From NCBI RefSeq assembly GCF_003953935.1, contig NZ_RXLQ01000001.1, forward strand, positions 284,121 to 348,120: a DNA stretch of 64,000 bases. The letters are read 5' to 3'. Source of the stretch: Massilia atriviolacea (GTDB lineage Bacteria > Pseudomonadota > Gammaproteobacteria > Burkholderiales > Burkholderiaceae_D). Both the position numbers and the translations under genes were made by a program. The notes beneath the pieces were generated by a model, which was given only the letters and a program-made list of their open reading frames with translations, did no database searches and was not told the DNA's origin. Shown here in pieces: positions 8,460-17,387 of the stretch (position 1 is the stretch's first letter; every line of letters starts with the position of its first letter).

Positions 8460-8973
8460 GCGGGGACTGGTCGACGTAGATCAGTTTCGATGTATCGAAA
8501 CCGAGCGCCTGGGCTTTATCGACCAGGCGCTTTTTTGTTGCCTCGTCCATGGTCGGGGTGCGCGACAAGAGCCATAAGTTGTCGCGATCGGGTCCGCTGA
8601 CGAGCGAATAGCCGTACTTGTCGCGATCGAGGTCGAACACGATATACGAGCCGTAAAAGGGACCGAAGAACGACACTTTCAGAAAGCCCACATCCGGCTT
8701 CTCGACAAAATACGCCTTGCCCTCCGACTGCTTCCATTCCTTTTTCTCGGCGTTATAGCCACGGTTGACGACCTTGATGCCGCCATCGTCGCGCAGGCTG
8801 TACTCGGCCGATACCCGGCTCAAGCCGCGTTCGAAAGAATGATCCAGGCGGGCGATTTCGTACCATTTGCCCAGATAGCGGGCCGAGTCGAAATTGGCGA
8901 CCGGTTCGATGCCCGGCGGCTTGGACACGCAGCCGGCCAGTACGAACGCCATCACAGCAAGCAATATTTTCAT
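8449..8973 (-). CDS. blc: Outer-membrane lipocalin lipoprotein, Blc family
   Basis: I choose the ATG at 8973 (MKILLAVMAFVLAGC), which has a GGAG ribosome site 6 bases away; a GTG four codons earlier is in frame but poorer. The lipobox LAGC gives a lipidated Cys at about residue 15. The mature part starts with the bacterial lipocalin hallmark FDSARYLGKWYEIARLDHSFERG (written with break: FDSARYLGKWYEIAR, then LDHSFERG) and ends with TPTMDEATKKRLVDKAQALGFDTSKL. Length (174 aa) fits Blc. Such proteins bind lysophospholipids or fatty acids at the outer membrane and are often induced under membrane stress. It is convergent with nadC and not obviously in an operon. Confidence 0.92.
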   Translation of the reverse strand: MKILLAVMAFVLAGCVSKPPGIEPVANFDSARYLGKWYEIARLDHSFERGLSRVSAEYSLRDDGGIKVVNRGYNAEKKEWKQSEGKAYFVEKPDVGFLKVSFFGPFYGSYIVFDLDRDKYGYSLVSGPDRDNLWLLSRTPTMDEATKKRLVDKAQALGFDTSKLIYVDQSPLSQ

Positions 8974-9042
8974 GGTGAACTCCACGCTAAGAATGTCGAG
9001 TTCGATTGTAGCCCAAGGGGTGGCCAGCCCCTTGCGCGATTG

Positions 9043-9399
9043 CTACAGCAGCGCGCCGAGTGCGAACGCGATCGCGCCGACCGCGCCCGCCGCCTGGGCC
9101 AGCCGCGCCACCCGCTGCGGGGCGTAGGTCAGCAGCAGTACCAGCGCGAGCGCCGCCGCGGTCATCCCGCCCAGCCAGACCAGCGGACCATGGCCGCCGC
9201 CCGCCTTGAGCACGGCAGCGGCCAAGGCCAGCGCCAGCGCGGCCGCGCCGGCCGCCTGCAGGCGCTGGCGCACGGCCGGCGGCGGCTCTTGCCCGCGTCC
9301 GTGCATGTCGGCGTAATGGCGGTCCATCGCCACGCTGAGCGCGCCGAAACCGGCGTGGCAGAGCGCGAACACCGCCACCATATACAAGGCGCCGCTCAT
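9043..9399 (-). CDS. DUF3325 small membrane protein, last gene of iron operon
   Basis: A 118-residue protein with three to four hydrophobic helices (ALYMVAVFALCHAGFGALSVAMD, AAALALALAAAVLKAGG, LVWLGGMTAAALALVLLLTY, LAQAAGAVGAIAFALGALL). The segment LSVAMDRHYADMHGR after the first helix fits the DUF3325 family, which is habitually encoded next to PepSY-TM proteins and siderophore receptors. The ATG at 9399 overlaps the stop of the PepSY gene by 4 bases, so it is translated from the same mRNA. The biochemical role is unknown; a subunit of an iron-reductase-type membrane complex is a reasonable guess. Confidence 0.8.
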   Translation of the reverse strand: MSGALYMVAVFALCHAGFGALSVAMDRHYADMHGRGQEPPPAVRQRLQAAGAAALALALAAAVLKAGGGHGPLVWLGGMTAAALALVLLLTYAPQRVARLAQAAGAVGAIAFALGALL

Positions 9400-11009
9400 G
9401 ATGCCGCCCCGATCCCGGCGCCGACCGCCGGCGTCCTGGCGTCCTTGGCCTTGCCACGGCCGAGCCGCAACGCGGCGTAGCCGAGCAGCAGCCCGAGTGC
9501 CAGGACCGTGATGTCGAACCACGCCACCGCACTCGGTCCCTTGAACAGGCTCACGCCGAGGTGCGAGGTCGTGGTGAAAGCATTCAATAGCGGGATCGCG
9601 CCGAACAGCAGCGCGCCGGCGGCCAGCTGCAAACGCCACATCGCGCGGTCCGGCTTGATCTGCGCCAGCAGCGCGGCAGCGCCCCAGGCGGCGAAGAAGA
9701 CGGCGATTTCATTGTCCGGGCGTTTGTCCATCCCGACCGGCAGCAGGCGATTGGCCCAGAAGTAGCAAGCCAGGGCGATCGGCAAGCCGGCAATCGCGCC
9801 GATGTTGAGCGCCTCCACCAGGCGCGTGCCGAAGCCGATGCGGGCGCCGGCCTTGAGCGCCTTGGCCTGCGACTGGCGGCTCTTGACCGCCCACAGGATC
9901 GCGCCGGTGGCCACCATCGCATACCCGGCCAGGCCGGAAATGAAGAACAGGGCGCGCAGCAGCGGCTCCGCAAAGCGCGCCACGTGCAGGCCGTACATCA
10001 CGCCGTGCGTCGCCGCCGGCGGCGCCAGCTGGTCGCCGGCGCTGGCCAGCAGCGCGCCGCTCACGCCGTCGAACTGCATGGCCGGCTGCTTGTACGACAG
10101 ATCGCGTGCGCTGGCGCGCGTGATCGAGATGCTGGCGTTGGCGTGGTTCGGATGATTGACCGTGATCGATCCGGCGTGGCCGTTGCCGCCCCAGTGGCGC
10201 TCGGCCTGTTCCAGCATCGGCCGCAGCGGCGCCAGCACGGCCGCTTCGCCCGGCTTCTTGGCCGGCTTGCCGGCGCTGGGGAAGACTTCCTCGGTAAACT
10301 TGTCGCGGTCGCCCCTGTACGCCACCTCGGCCGCACTGGGCATGTACATGAACATCAAGGTCACCAGGCCCGTGTAGGTGATCATCAGGTGGAACGGCAG
10401 CGCCAGTACCGCCGTCGCATTGTGCGCGTCGAGCCAGGAGCGCTGGCCCTTGTTGGGGCGGAAGGTGAAGAAGTCCTTGAAGATGCGCTTGTGCGTGATC
10501 ACGCCGCTGATGATCGACACCAGCATGAACATCGCGCAAAAGCCCACGATCCAGCGCGCCCACAGGGGCGACATGTAGTGCAGGTCGAAGTGCAGGCGAT
10601 ACAGGAATTGTCCGCCGCGGGTATCGCGCGGTTCGGCCAGCGCGGCGCCGGTGACCGGATCGATCAGGGCCGATTTGAGGCGCTGGCGTTTGCGCGGCGC
10701 GCCTTCCGGCGGTGGCGGCGCGGTCCAGGCGATGCGCACGGCCTCGTTGCGCGCGGTCGGCAGGTTGATGAACCAGCGCGGGGCATCCGGCGCGCGCGCC
10801 TGCAGCGCCTTGACCGCCATCTCGGCGGCGTCGACGCTGCTGGCCTTGTTCGCGGCCACGCCGTGCAGTTCCGGCTCCATCCAGAAGGTGATTTCTTCCT
10901 GATAGTAGCTGGCGGTGCCGCCGGCGAAGATCACCAGCAGGACCCAGCACGTCAACAGGCCGGACCAGGTGTGCAGCCAGGCCATCGACTGGCGGAGATT
11001 TTCTTTCAT
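9396..11009 (-). CDS. PepSY-associated TM protein, putative ferric-siderophore reductase
   Basis: A 537-residue inner-membrane protein. It opens with the family pattern MKENLRQSMAWLHTWSGLLTCWVLL, then has a periplasmic PepSY-like segment (PRWFINLPTARNEAVRIAW), further helices with conserved His residues (LYRLHFDLHYMSPLWARWIVG, DAHNATAVLALPFHLMITYTG), a second PepSY-like part (SITVNHPNHANASISIT) and a helical C-terminus with LHVARFAEPLLRALFFISGLAG. Conserved transmembrane His pairs suggest heme binding, and members of this family have been linked to iron reduction after siderophore uptake. The place in a Fur-type operon supports that role. Start and stop each overlap neighbouring genes by 4 bases. 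Confidence 0.88.
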   Translation of the reverse strand: MKENLRQSMAWLHTWSGLLTCWVLLVIFAGGTASYYQEEITFWMEPELHGVAANKASSVDAAEMAVKALQARAPDAPRWFINLPTARNEAVRIAWTAPPPPEGAPRKRQRLKSALIDPVTGAALAEPRDTRGGQFLYRLHFDLHYMSPLWARWIVGFCAMFMLVSIISGVITHKRIFKDFFTFRPNKGQRSWLDAHNATAVLALPFHLMITYTGLVTLMFMYMPSAAEVAYRGDRDKFTEEVFPSAGKPAKKPGEAAVLAPLRPMLEQAERHWGGNGHAGSITVNHPNHANASISITRASARDLSYKQPAMQFDGVSGALLASAGDQLAPPAATHGVMYGLHVARFAEPLLRALFFISGLAGYAMVATGAILWAVKSRQSQAKALKAGARIGFGTRLVEALNIGAIAGLPIALACYFWANRLLPVGMDKRPDNEIAVFFAAWGAAALLAQIKPDRAMWRLQLAAGALLFGAIPLLNAFTTTSHLGVSLFKGPSAVAWFDITVLALGLLLGYAALRLGRGKAKDARTPAVGAGIGAAS

Positions 11010-11311
11010 GGGACGTTCCGGTACAAAAGATAGACGATGGCGGCCATGCCGGCCGCCGGCAGCAGCAGGCCAAGCCAGGCGCGCGTGGCGCTGCGGGCGG
11101 CGAACACCCAGATCACGGCGCCGGTGTAGACGGCGAACGAGGACAGGGTGGCGGCGATGACGGCATCGGCGCGTCCGGTACCCAGCACGCGCGGCAGCAG
11201 CAGCGCGAGCAGGGCGCTGGCCGCCGCCGCCAGCGCATAGCCGCCGAGGATGGCGGCCAGCGCGCGCGATCCGACGCCCAGCCGGTAAGCGAGAGGGGCG
11301 GACAGGCGCAT
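11006..11311 (-). CDS. DUF3649 small membrane protein of iron operon
   Basis: A 101-residue protein with about three membrane helices. The start MRLSAPLAYRLGVGSRALAAILGGYALAAAASALLALLLP and the middle FAVYTGAVIWVFAARSATRAWLGLL fit the DUF3649 family (iron-transporter-associated membrane protein), which co-occurs with PepSY-TM and DUF3325 genes. Its stop overlaps the PepSY start by 4 bases and it begins 2 bases after the DUF4198 stop. It is probably an accessory subunit of the same membrane reductase or transport complex, but no reaction is known. Confidence 0.8.
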   Translation of the reverse strand: MRLSAPLAYRLGVGSRALAAILGGYALAAAASALLALLLPRVLGTGRADAVIAATLSSFAVYTGAVIWVFAARSATRAWLGLLLPAAGMAAIVYLLYRNVP

Positions 11312-11312
11312 C

Positions 11313-12041
11313 TTACGGCGTATTGACGTTCGGTTTGGCGGCCGGCGGCGGCGCGATGGCGGCGGCGCCGGTGCTCTGCACCATGCTCATGGTGGTGACG
11401 TAGTTGGCCACGTCGTAGGGCTTGCCGTCGCGCTGGCCGCCGCTCTTGTCGGTGTGGTGCGCTTCCAGCACGTAGGTGCCTTTCCACGGCATGGCGAAGC
11501 TGACCAGGCCTTGCTCATCGCTCTGCGCTTCCTTGGCCCAACCCGATTGCGCCACCACGCCGACCTTGGTTTTGGCCAGCGGCTTGCCCTGGTAGCTCAG
11601 CTGGAACTGGCCCGGTTTGCCGGTCGGGACGATGTCGAGCGTCAGGCGGGCCTGCTGCGCGGCGCTGCCGTTGACCAGGCGCGCGGCCGGAGTCCAGATC
11701 GAGCGCACCACCGTGTCGCCGGTCTTCTTTTCGAAAGCCGGGTAGTTCGCTTCTTCGGCCACGATGCTCTGGCCCTCGGCGGCGCGCGCCGACAGCACGA
11801 AGGCGCCGGCGGTTTTGTCGAGTTTCAGTTTGCGGTCGGCGCCGGCGCCGATCAGGGTGGCGCTCGGCGCGACGAATTTGTCGAGCAGGCCGGGCGAGGC
11901 TTCGCGCAGGTTTTCACCGAACTCGCCGAAGTAGACGGAGGCGGTCTTGCCATCCTGTTCGATCCAGATCTGGTGCGCGTTCGCGCTGGCAAAGGCGCCG
12001 CACAGCAGCGTGGCGAGGAGGGTGCTTGCGTAGTGTTTCAT
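11313..12041 (-). CDS. DUF4198 periplasmic protein, iron/metal-uptake associated
   Basis: The ATG at 12041 gives a signal peptide (MKHYASTLLATLLCGAFASANA) and has an AAGGA ribosome site 6 bases upstream. The mature protein starts HQIWIEQDGKTASVYFGEFGENLRE, the typical N-terminus of the DUF4198 (NikM-like, cobalt/nickel-associated) family, where the N-terminal His can bind metal. Later strands form an Ig-like carboxypeptidase-regulatory fold (PLAKTKVGVVAQSGW, QGLVSFAMPWKGTYVLEAHHTD). Length 242 aa. It lies 17 bases after the receptor gene stop and 1 base before DUF3649, so it is in the iron operon; a periplasmic metal or siderophore chaperone role is inferred. Confidence 0.82.
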   Translation of the reverse strand: MKHYASTLLATLLCGAFASANAHQIWIEQDGKTASVYFGEFGENLREASPGLLDKFVAPSATLIGAGADRKLKLDKTAGAFVLSARAAEGQSIVAEEANYPAFEKKTGDTVVRSIWTPAARLVNGSAAQQARLTLDIVPTGKPGQFQLSYQGKPLAKTKVGVVAQSGWAKEAQSDEQGLVSFAMPWKGTYVLEAHHTDKSGGQRDGKPYDVANYVTTMSMVQSTGAAAIAPPPAAKPNVNTP

Positions 12042-12058
12042 GGTTGTCCTTGTTGTGA

Positions 12059-14245
12059 TTAGTATTGATAACGCAGGTTGGCCGATACCGAACGCGGCTC
12101 GCCGTAATAGCCGCCGTTGTAGAACCCCACGCGGCGGTAGTAAGTCTTGTCGAGCAGGTTGTTGATGTTGATCCCGGCCGACAGCTGGCGCGTGATCTGG
12201 TAGCGGGCCATCAGGTTGAGCAGCGTGTAGGCGGCCTGGCTGGTGCGCACCTTGCCGGTCGGCGCGGTGGCCGTGGTGTAGATTTCGCTCTGCCAGTTCA
12301 CGCCGCCGCCGATCGTCACATCGCGCCATGCGCCCGGCAGGCGCCAGGTGCTGGTGATGCGCACCATGTCGCGCGGCTGGATCGTGTTGACCAGAACATC
12401 CTTGGCATTGCGCGAGGTGCTGCGCGTGACGCCGGCCGACAGCTGCCAGCCCGGCATCGGCGTGCCCGCCACTTCGGCTTCCACGCCGCGGCTCTTGGTG
12501 CCCTTGCCGGTCGAGACGTACGGACGGCTGCCATCGGGCAGCAGCACGCCCTGCGGCACCGAGCTGTCTTCCTCGCCCAGGTTATCCTGCTTGGCTTCGA
12601 ACACGGCGACGGCGGCATTCAGGCGGCCGCCGAAGAATTCGGCCTTCACGCCCGCTTCCACATTGCTGCCGGTGACCGGGTCGAGGAAGTTGTTGTTCTT
12701 GTCCTTGTAGTTCTGCGGCTTGAACAAGTCGCTGTAGCTGGCGTACAGCGAGGTCGCCGGCGCCAGGTCGAACACCACGCCCGCATACGGCGTCAGCACG
12801 TCCTTCGATTCGTAGCGCCCGGTGGCGTTGACAAAACCGCCGCTGGTGTTGAAGTTGTCGGTGCGCGTCTTCCAGGTGCTCAGGCGCGCGCCGGCAATCA
12901 CCTGCAGCGGATCGGCCAGGCGCAGGCGCGTGGCCAGGTAGGCGCCCGATTGCTCGGTCACCGCCGCGCTGCTCGCGCCGGTGCGCCACGATTTCGGCTG
13001 CGGCACCTTGCCGGTCCAGTTGCGGAAGTCCGGAATCGTCAGCGGGAACGGCAGCGGGTCTTCAATCGCCATCGCGGGACTGACGCCGTCGCGGCGCCAG
13101 CCGTTCCAGCCGGCCACCAGCTCGTGCTTGCGTCCGAACAGATGGAAGGCGCCGGTCGCGTACAGGTCCAGGTTGTCCTGCGTTTCCTCATACGGGAAGA
13201 CGTTGGTCCACACGGACAGCCCGGTGCCGTCGCGGTTCGGATAGCCGCTGCCGCCGTAGAACAGCGCGCCGTCGGAGGTGGAATCGAGCCGGTTGTACGA
13301 GACCTTGACCTTCCAGTCGTCGTTGATGCGGTGTTCGAGGTTGGCGTACGCATTGCGGTAGGTGCGCTCCCAGCTGCTCCACTCGGCCGCCACATTGAAT
13401 GAGCGCGGCAGGTTGGCCGGGGTGCCGTCGCTGAAGAACAGCGGCGTGGTGCCCCAGGTCGTGCCTTTGGGCGTGTTGTGCTGGTAGTCGACGCCCACGG
13501 TCAGCAGGCTGTCGCGGCCCAGGTCCGCCTCGACCATGGCGCCGGCGACGATCTTGCGCTCCTTGTACAGGTCCAGGTGCGAATGGCGGTTCTGCACCAC
13601 GCCGGTCAGGCTGCCGCGCACGCTGCCTGACGCATTCAGGGGCGCCGAGATGTTGGCCTGCACGCGCCGCATGTCCCACGAACCGACGTTGACCGAGGCC
13701 GAACCGCTCAATTCGCGCGTCGGGCGCTTGTGCACCATGTTGATCGTGGCCGACGGGTCGCCCGCGCCGGTTACCAGGCCGGTGGCGCCGCGCACCACTT
13801 CGATGCGCTCGTACAGGGCGGTGTCGAACAGGGCGCTGTTGCCCGAGCTGTAGTTGGCGGCCACGCCGTCCACCTGGAAGTTACTGATCGAGAAGCCGCG
13901 CGACGAAAAGCCGGTGCGCTCGCTATCGTTTTCCTGCACCGTGATGCCGGGCGTTTGCACCAGCACGTCGGCGATGCTGGTCAGGTTCATGTCGTCCATG
14001 CGCTGGCGCGTGATGACGGTGACCGACTGCGGCGTTTCGCGCAGCGACAGGTTGAAGCGGGTGGCGGTGCTGGCGGCGCGCGCGCCGTACGAGGTGCCGT
14101 CGTTCTTGTCGCCGTGGATTTCGACCACGCTCACGGGCGCGTCGTCGGGCGCCGCTTCAGGGGCGGCGGCATGGGCCGCGCCGGCGATGGAAAGCAGCAG
14201 CGCCGAGCGGACTGCCAATGCAAGGGGATGTAAGGTCATGTTCAT
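12059..14245 (-). CDS. TonB-dependent siderophore receptor, FpvA/FhuE-like
   Basis: A 728-residue outer-membrane receptor. It has a signal peptide (ALLLSIAGAAHAAA), a plug domain (LSLRETPQSVTVITRQRMDD, SRGFSISNFQVDGV, ALYERIEVVRGATGLVTGAGDPSATINMV; quoted in parts) and a 22-strand-type barrel ending LRYQY. The RGFSISNFQVDGV form of the plug apical loop is typical of FpvA/FhuE-class receptors for hydroxamate or mixed siderophores. There is no extra N-terminal signalling (STN) domain, so no surface-signalling role is expected. It starts 10 bases after the stop of the other receptor, sharing its Fur-controlled promoter. The exact siderophore cannot be told. Confidence 0.9.
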   Translation of the reverse strand: MNMTLHPLALAVRSALLLSIAGAAHAAAPEAAPDDAPVSVVEIHGDKNDGTSYGARAASTATRFNLSLRETPQSVTVITRQRMDDMNLTSIADVLVQTPGITVQENDSERTGFSSRGFSISNFQVDGVAANYSSGNSALFDTALYERIEVVRGATGLVTGAGDPSATINMVHKRPTRELSGSASVNVGSWDMRRVQANISAPLNASGSVRGSLTGVVQNRHSHLDLYKERKIVAGAMVEADLGRDSLLTVGVDYQHNTPKGTTWGTTPLFFSDGTPANLPRSFNVAAEWSSWERTYRNAYANLEHRINDDWKVKVSYNRLDSTSDGALFYGGSGYPNRDGTGLSVWTNVFPYEETQDNLDLYATGAFHLFGRKHELVAGWNGWRRDGVSPAMAIEDPLPFPLTIPDFRNWTGKVPQPKSWRTGASSAAVTEQSGAYLATRLRLADPLQVIAGARLSTWKTRTDNFNTSGGFVNATGRYESKDVLTPYAGVVFDLAPATSLYASYSDLFKPQNYKDKNNNFLDPVTGSNVEAGVKAEFFGGRLNAAVAVFEAKQDNLGEEDSSVPQGVLLPDGSRPYVSTGKGTKSRGVEAEVAGTPMPGWQLSAGVTRSTSRNAKDVLVNTIQPRDMVRITSTWRLPGAWRDVTIGGGVNWQSEIYTTATAPTGKVRTSQAAYTLLNLMARYQITRQLSAGININNLLDKTYYRRVGFYNGGYYGEPRSVSANLRYQY

Positions 14246-14255
14246 TGACGGATGC

Positions 14256-16460
14256 TTAAAAAGTGTAGCGGGCGGTCAGGGCGACGGCGCGGCGTTGGCC
14301 GTAGAAGCAGTCGCCGCGCGCGAGGCAGGTCGAAATCTGGACTTTGTCGGTCAGGTTGGTGACGTTGAGCGCCACCCGCAGCGGACCGCTGCTGTACGAG
14401 AGCATGGCGTCGAGCAGGGTGATGTCGGGCGTTTCGAGCTGGTCGAGGCCGTCCATCGAGGAGCCGAGGTAGCGCACGCCGGCGCCGGCCGAAAAGCCGT
14501 CCTGCTGCGCGACCGAGAAGCGGTGCGTCAGCCAGGCCGACACATTGTGCTTGGGGATGCCGCTCAGGCGCTTGCCCTTGTCGGCGCCGTTGCTGCGCGA
14601 GACGGTGGCGTCGGTGTAGGCGTAGCCGGCGGTCCAGTCCCAGTCGCGTCCCAGGTTGCCGGCGCTTTCCAGTTCCAGGCCGCGCACGTGCACTTCGCCG
14701 ATCTGGATGCTGTTGAGCGGATTGGCCGGGTCGGCGGTCTTGCGGTTGGTGTCGCGCAGGTCGTAGACGGCCAGGGTGGTCATCAGGTTGCGGCCCGGGG
14801 GCTGCCATTTCAGGCCGGCTTCCCACTGTTCGCCGCGCTGCGGTTCGAACGCCTTGCCGCCCAGGTCCACGCCGCCGAGCGGCAGGAACGATTCGGCGTA
14901 GCTGACATACGGCGACCAGCCGCCGTCGGCCAGGTAGAGCAGGCCGACGCGCTTCGTATTCGCGCTATCGTCGGTGCGCGCGCTGGCGCGGCCTTCGACA
15001 TCGTTGGTCACGCCGTCGTGGCGCAGGCCGAGCACCGCGACCCAGTGCGGGCCGTACTTGACCTGGTCCTGCAGGTAGTAGCCGTTCTGGCGCAGATTGG
15101 TGGTCGGCAGGTGGGCCAGCGATGCCGGGCGGGTGTAGTTGCCGTACACCGGCGCGTACACGTCCAGCGGCGCGGCCACGCCACGCCCGCTGGCCTGGCG
15201 CGTTTCGACGCGCTGCACATCGGCGCCGAACAGGATCGTGTGCTGCAGCGGACCGGTGGCCAGCTTGGCTTCCAGCTGGGTGTCGACCAGCAGGGTCTCC
15301 AGATTGTTCAGGTTCTGCGTCAGGTCGCGGTTGATGGTGCGCTGGTCGGCGTTGAACACCGGGCGCGCCGGCCGGCCGGTCGCCGCAACGGCGGTGAAGC
15401 TGGTGTAGGCGCTGCGGTAATCGACTTCGCTTTTGGTCTTGCGCATGGTCTGGCGCAGGCTCAGGGCATCGTTGAAGCGGTGGCTGAACAGGTAGCCGAG
15501 CGCTGTCTGCTCGGTGTCGTAGGCGTCGTAACCCGGCTCGCCGGTGAACAGGCTGGTCGGAATCTGGCCGTATTTGGTCGGCAGCAGGGTGCCCTGCCAT
15601 GGGAAGAAGCCGATCATCGAGCCGCTCTGGTCTTCCTGGCGCAGGGCCAGCAAGGTGAGCGAGGTATTCGCGTTCGGCGCCCAGGTCAGCGAGGGGGCGA
15701 TCAGCTTGCGGTCGTCGTCGACCATGTTCACCTGCGTGCCGCTGTTGCGGCCCACGGCGACCAGGCGCGCCAGCCAGTGGCCGTCCTTGTCCAGCACCTG
15801 GTTGATGTCGAGCGAAACCTGCTTGCGGCTGTTGCTGCCGATTTGCACCTGCACTTCGCGTTGCGAGGTCGCCATCGGCCGCTTGGAGACCAGGTTGACC
15901 ACGCCGCCGATGCCGCCCTGGCCGTACAGGACCGACGACGGCCCGCGCAGCACTTCGACCCGTTCGAGCGTGTACGGATCGGGGCGGGTGGTGTTGTAGG
16001 TGCCGAAGTTCGACTGCACGCCGTCCTGCAGCATGGCCGGATTGCCGCCGCGCGAGGTGACCGAATCGACCCGGCTGTCGAAGTAGCTCGATACCAGTCC
16101 GGCGCTGTAGTTCAGGGTCTGGCGCAGGGTCTGCGCGCCCTGTTCCTCGAAACGCTCGCGCGGAATCACGCTGATCGACTGCGGGGTTTCGATCAGCGGG
16201 GTGTCGGTCTTGGTGCCGGCGCCGCTGCGGCGCGCGACGTAGCCGTTGTCTTCCTTCTTGCCGTCGACGGTGATGACCGGCATGGCGACAGCGGCGGGGG
16301 CGTCGTCGGCCGCCTCGCCGGCGTAGGCCAGGGAAGCGGGAGCGGCGAGCGCGGCGAAGATGAGGGCGGAGCGGACCGCTGCGGCCAGCGGAAGGGGATT
16401 ACAGTGCGCGGCGCCGGCATACGCCGGGCCGACAGGTGCGTAGTGCGCCATGGGAACCAT
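14256..16460 (-). CDS. TonB-dependent siderophore receptor, FhuA/FoxA-like
   Basis: A 734-residue receptor and first gene of the iron operon. The N-terminus has a long signal region (SALIFAALAAPASLAYA), then a plug (TPLIETPQSISVIPRERFEE, SRGGNPAMLQDGVQ, LERVEVLRGPSSVLYGQGG) and a barrel ending RYTF. The late Cys pair STCLARGDCFYGQRR matches the conserved C-terminal disulfide loop of FhuA/FoxA-type ferric hydroxamate receptors. The ATG four codons in (16451) has the better AGGA spacing, so the start could be there. A Fur box overlaps its promoter. It differs clearly from the neighbouring receptor, so the two probably accept different siderophores. Confidence 0.9.
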   Translation of the reverse strand: MVPMAHYAPVGPAYAGAAHCNPLPLAAAVRSALIFAALAAPASLAYAGEAADDAPAAVAMPVITVDGKKEDNGYVARRSGAGTKTDTPLIETPQSISVIPRERFEEQGAQTLRQTLNYSAGLVSSYFDSRVDSVTSRGGNPAMLQDGVQSNFGTYNTTRPDPYTLERVEVLRGPSSVLYGQGGIGGVVNLVSKRPMATSQREVQVQIGSNSRKQVSLDINQVLDKDGHWLARLVAVGRNSGTQVNMVDDDRKLIAPSLTWAPNANTSLTLLALRQEDQSGSMIGFFPWQGTLLPTKYGQIPTSLFTGEPGYDAYDTEQTALGYLFSHRFNDALSLRQTMRKTKSEVDYRSAYTSFTAVAATGRPARPVFNADQRTINRDLTQNLNNLETLLVDTQLEAKLATGPLQHTILFGADVQRVETRQASGRGVAAPLDVYAPVYGNYTRPASLAHLPTTNLRQNGYYLQDQVKYGPHWVAVLGLRHDGVTNDVEGRASARTDDSANTKRVGLLYLADGGWSPYVSYAESFLPLGGVDLGGKAFEPQRGEQWEAGLKWQPPGRNLMTTLAVYDLRDTNRKTADPANPLNSIQIGEVHVRGLELESAGNLGRDWDWTAGYAYTDATVSRSNGADKGKRLSGIPKHNVSAWLTHRFSVAQQDGFSAGAGVRYLGSSMDGLDQLETPDITLLDAMLSYSSGPLRVALNVTNLTDKVQISTCLARGDCFYGQRRAVALTARYTF

Positions 16461-16511
16461 CCTGAGATAAAGTGCAATGGCTGGCTGTTGATGCGATGGC
16501 TGGCTATTGAA

Positions 16512-16526
16512 TGAGAATTATTCTCA
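16512..16526 (-). promoter_or_regulatory. Fur box
   Basis: A perfect 7-1-7 palindrome, TGAGAATTATTCTCA, closely matching the core of Fur-binding sites. It lies directly downstream of a good minus-strand promoter and 50 bases before the first receptor gene, where bound Fur-Fe2+ would block RNA polymerase. It predicts iron repression of the whole six-gene operon down to 9043. Confidence 0.85.
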
Positions 16527-16555
16527 ATTATAGCGGTTTGATTTCAATCCGGCAA
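16527..16555 (-). promoter_or_regulatory. Sigma-70 promoter of the iron operon
   Basis: On the minus strand a perfect TATAAT (16532-16527) sits 17 bases from TTGCCG (16555-16550), a fair -35 match. The transcription start would fall inside the Fur box. Confidence 0.65.
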
Positions 16556-16562
16556 TGGTGCT

Positions 16563-17387
16563 TTATGCTAAACGGATATGCAGGGCGGGCAGGGCGCTCT
16601 CGGCGCTGGCTTCGAGCTTGAGCGCGAGCAGGTCGTCGGCCCGGGTTTTGCCCAGGTTGATGGCGGCGATCGGCTTGCCGCTGGCGGCCGCCATGCGGCA
16701 GAAGCGATATCCGGAATACACCACCAGCGAAGAGCCGACGACCAGCAGGGCATCGGCCGCCTCCATGCGCGCGAGCGCCTCGCGCGTGACGGCGGCCGGC
16801 ACGCCGTCGCCGAAAAACACCACGTCCGGTTTCAGCGTGCCGCCGCAGTGGACGCAGTACGGCAGGTGGAATTCGGCCAGCGCGTCCGGCTCCAGGTGGG
16901 CGTCGCCGTCCGGTGCGGGCGTGGCCACGGCGCCGGCCAGCGCCGGATTGGCTTCGACCAGCTGCCCCTGCACGAAACTGCGCGGAAAGCTGGCGTGGCA
17001 GTCCAGGCAGACCACCTTGTGGATGTTGCCGTGCAGTTCAAGGACATCGGCGCTGCCGGCGCGCTGGTGCAGGCCGTCGACATTCTGCGTCATCAGCGCG
17101 CCCAGCCTTCCCGCCGCCTGCAGGCCGGCCAGGGCGGCGTGACCGGCGTTGGGCGCGGCGGCCGACAGGGCAGGATAGCCGACCATGCTGCGCGCCCAGT
17201 AGCGCTTGCGCACCGCCTCGAGCTTGCGGAATTCCGGGCCCTGGACCGGCGTTTTGCCGCGCCGCACGCCGTCGCGGTCGCGGTAGTCGGGGATGCCGGA
17301 CGCGGTGCTCATGCCGGCGCCGCTCAAGACCAGGATGCGCCGGTGGCGCCCGACAAAGCCGGCCAGGGCGTCGCCGTCAGCCGTCAT
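16563..17387 (-). CDS. NAD-dependent protein deacylase, sirtuin (SIR2) family
   Basis: A 274-residue cytoplasmic sirtuin that removes acyl groups from lysine using NAD. It has the full motif set: the NAD-binding loop GAGMSTASGIPDYRDRDG, TQNVDGLHQRAG, the catalytic HGN (ELHGNIHKVVCLDC), two zinc-binding Cys pairs CLDC and CVHC, KPDVVFFGD and VGSSLVVYSG. I start it at the ATG at 17387 (MTADGDALAGFV); it overlaps the upstream PPC gene by 11 bases. The zinc knuckle spacing is long (about 50 residues), typical of one class of bacterial sirtuins. NAD synthesis genes flank the area but are not in its transcript. Confidence 0.93.
   Translation of the reverse strand: MTADGDALAGFVGRHRRILVLSGAGMSTASGIPDYRDRDGVRRGKTPVQGPEFRKLEAVRKRYWARSMVGYPALSAAAPNAGHAALAGLQAAGRLGALMTQNVDGLHQRAGSADVLELHGNIHKVVCLDCHASFPRSFVQGQLVEANPALAGAVATPAPDGDAHLEPDALAEFHLPYCVHCGGTLKPDVVFFGDGVPAAVTREALARMEAADALLVVGSSLVVYSGYRFCRMAAASGKPIAAINLGKTRADDLLALKLEASAESALPALHIRLA

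Noticed and set aside
13854-16514. 886-codon open frame on the plus strand opposite the receptor genes
   Set aside because: Antisense to two well-supported receptor genes; translation is low-complexity and has no recognisable domain.
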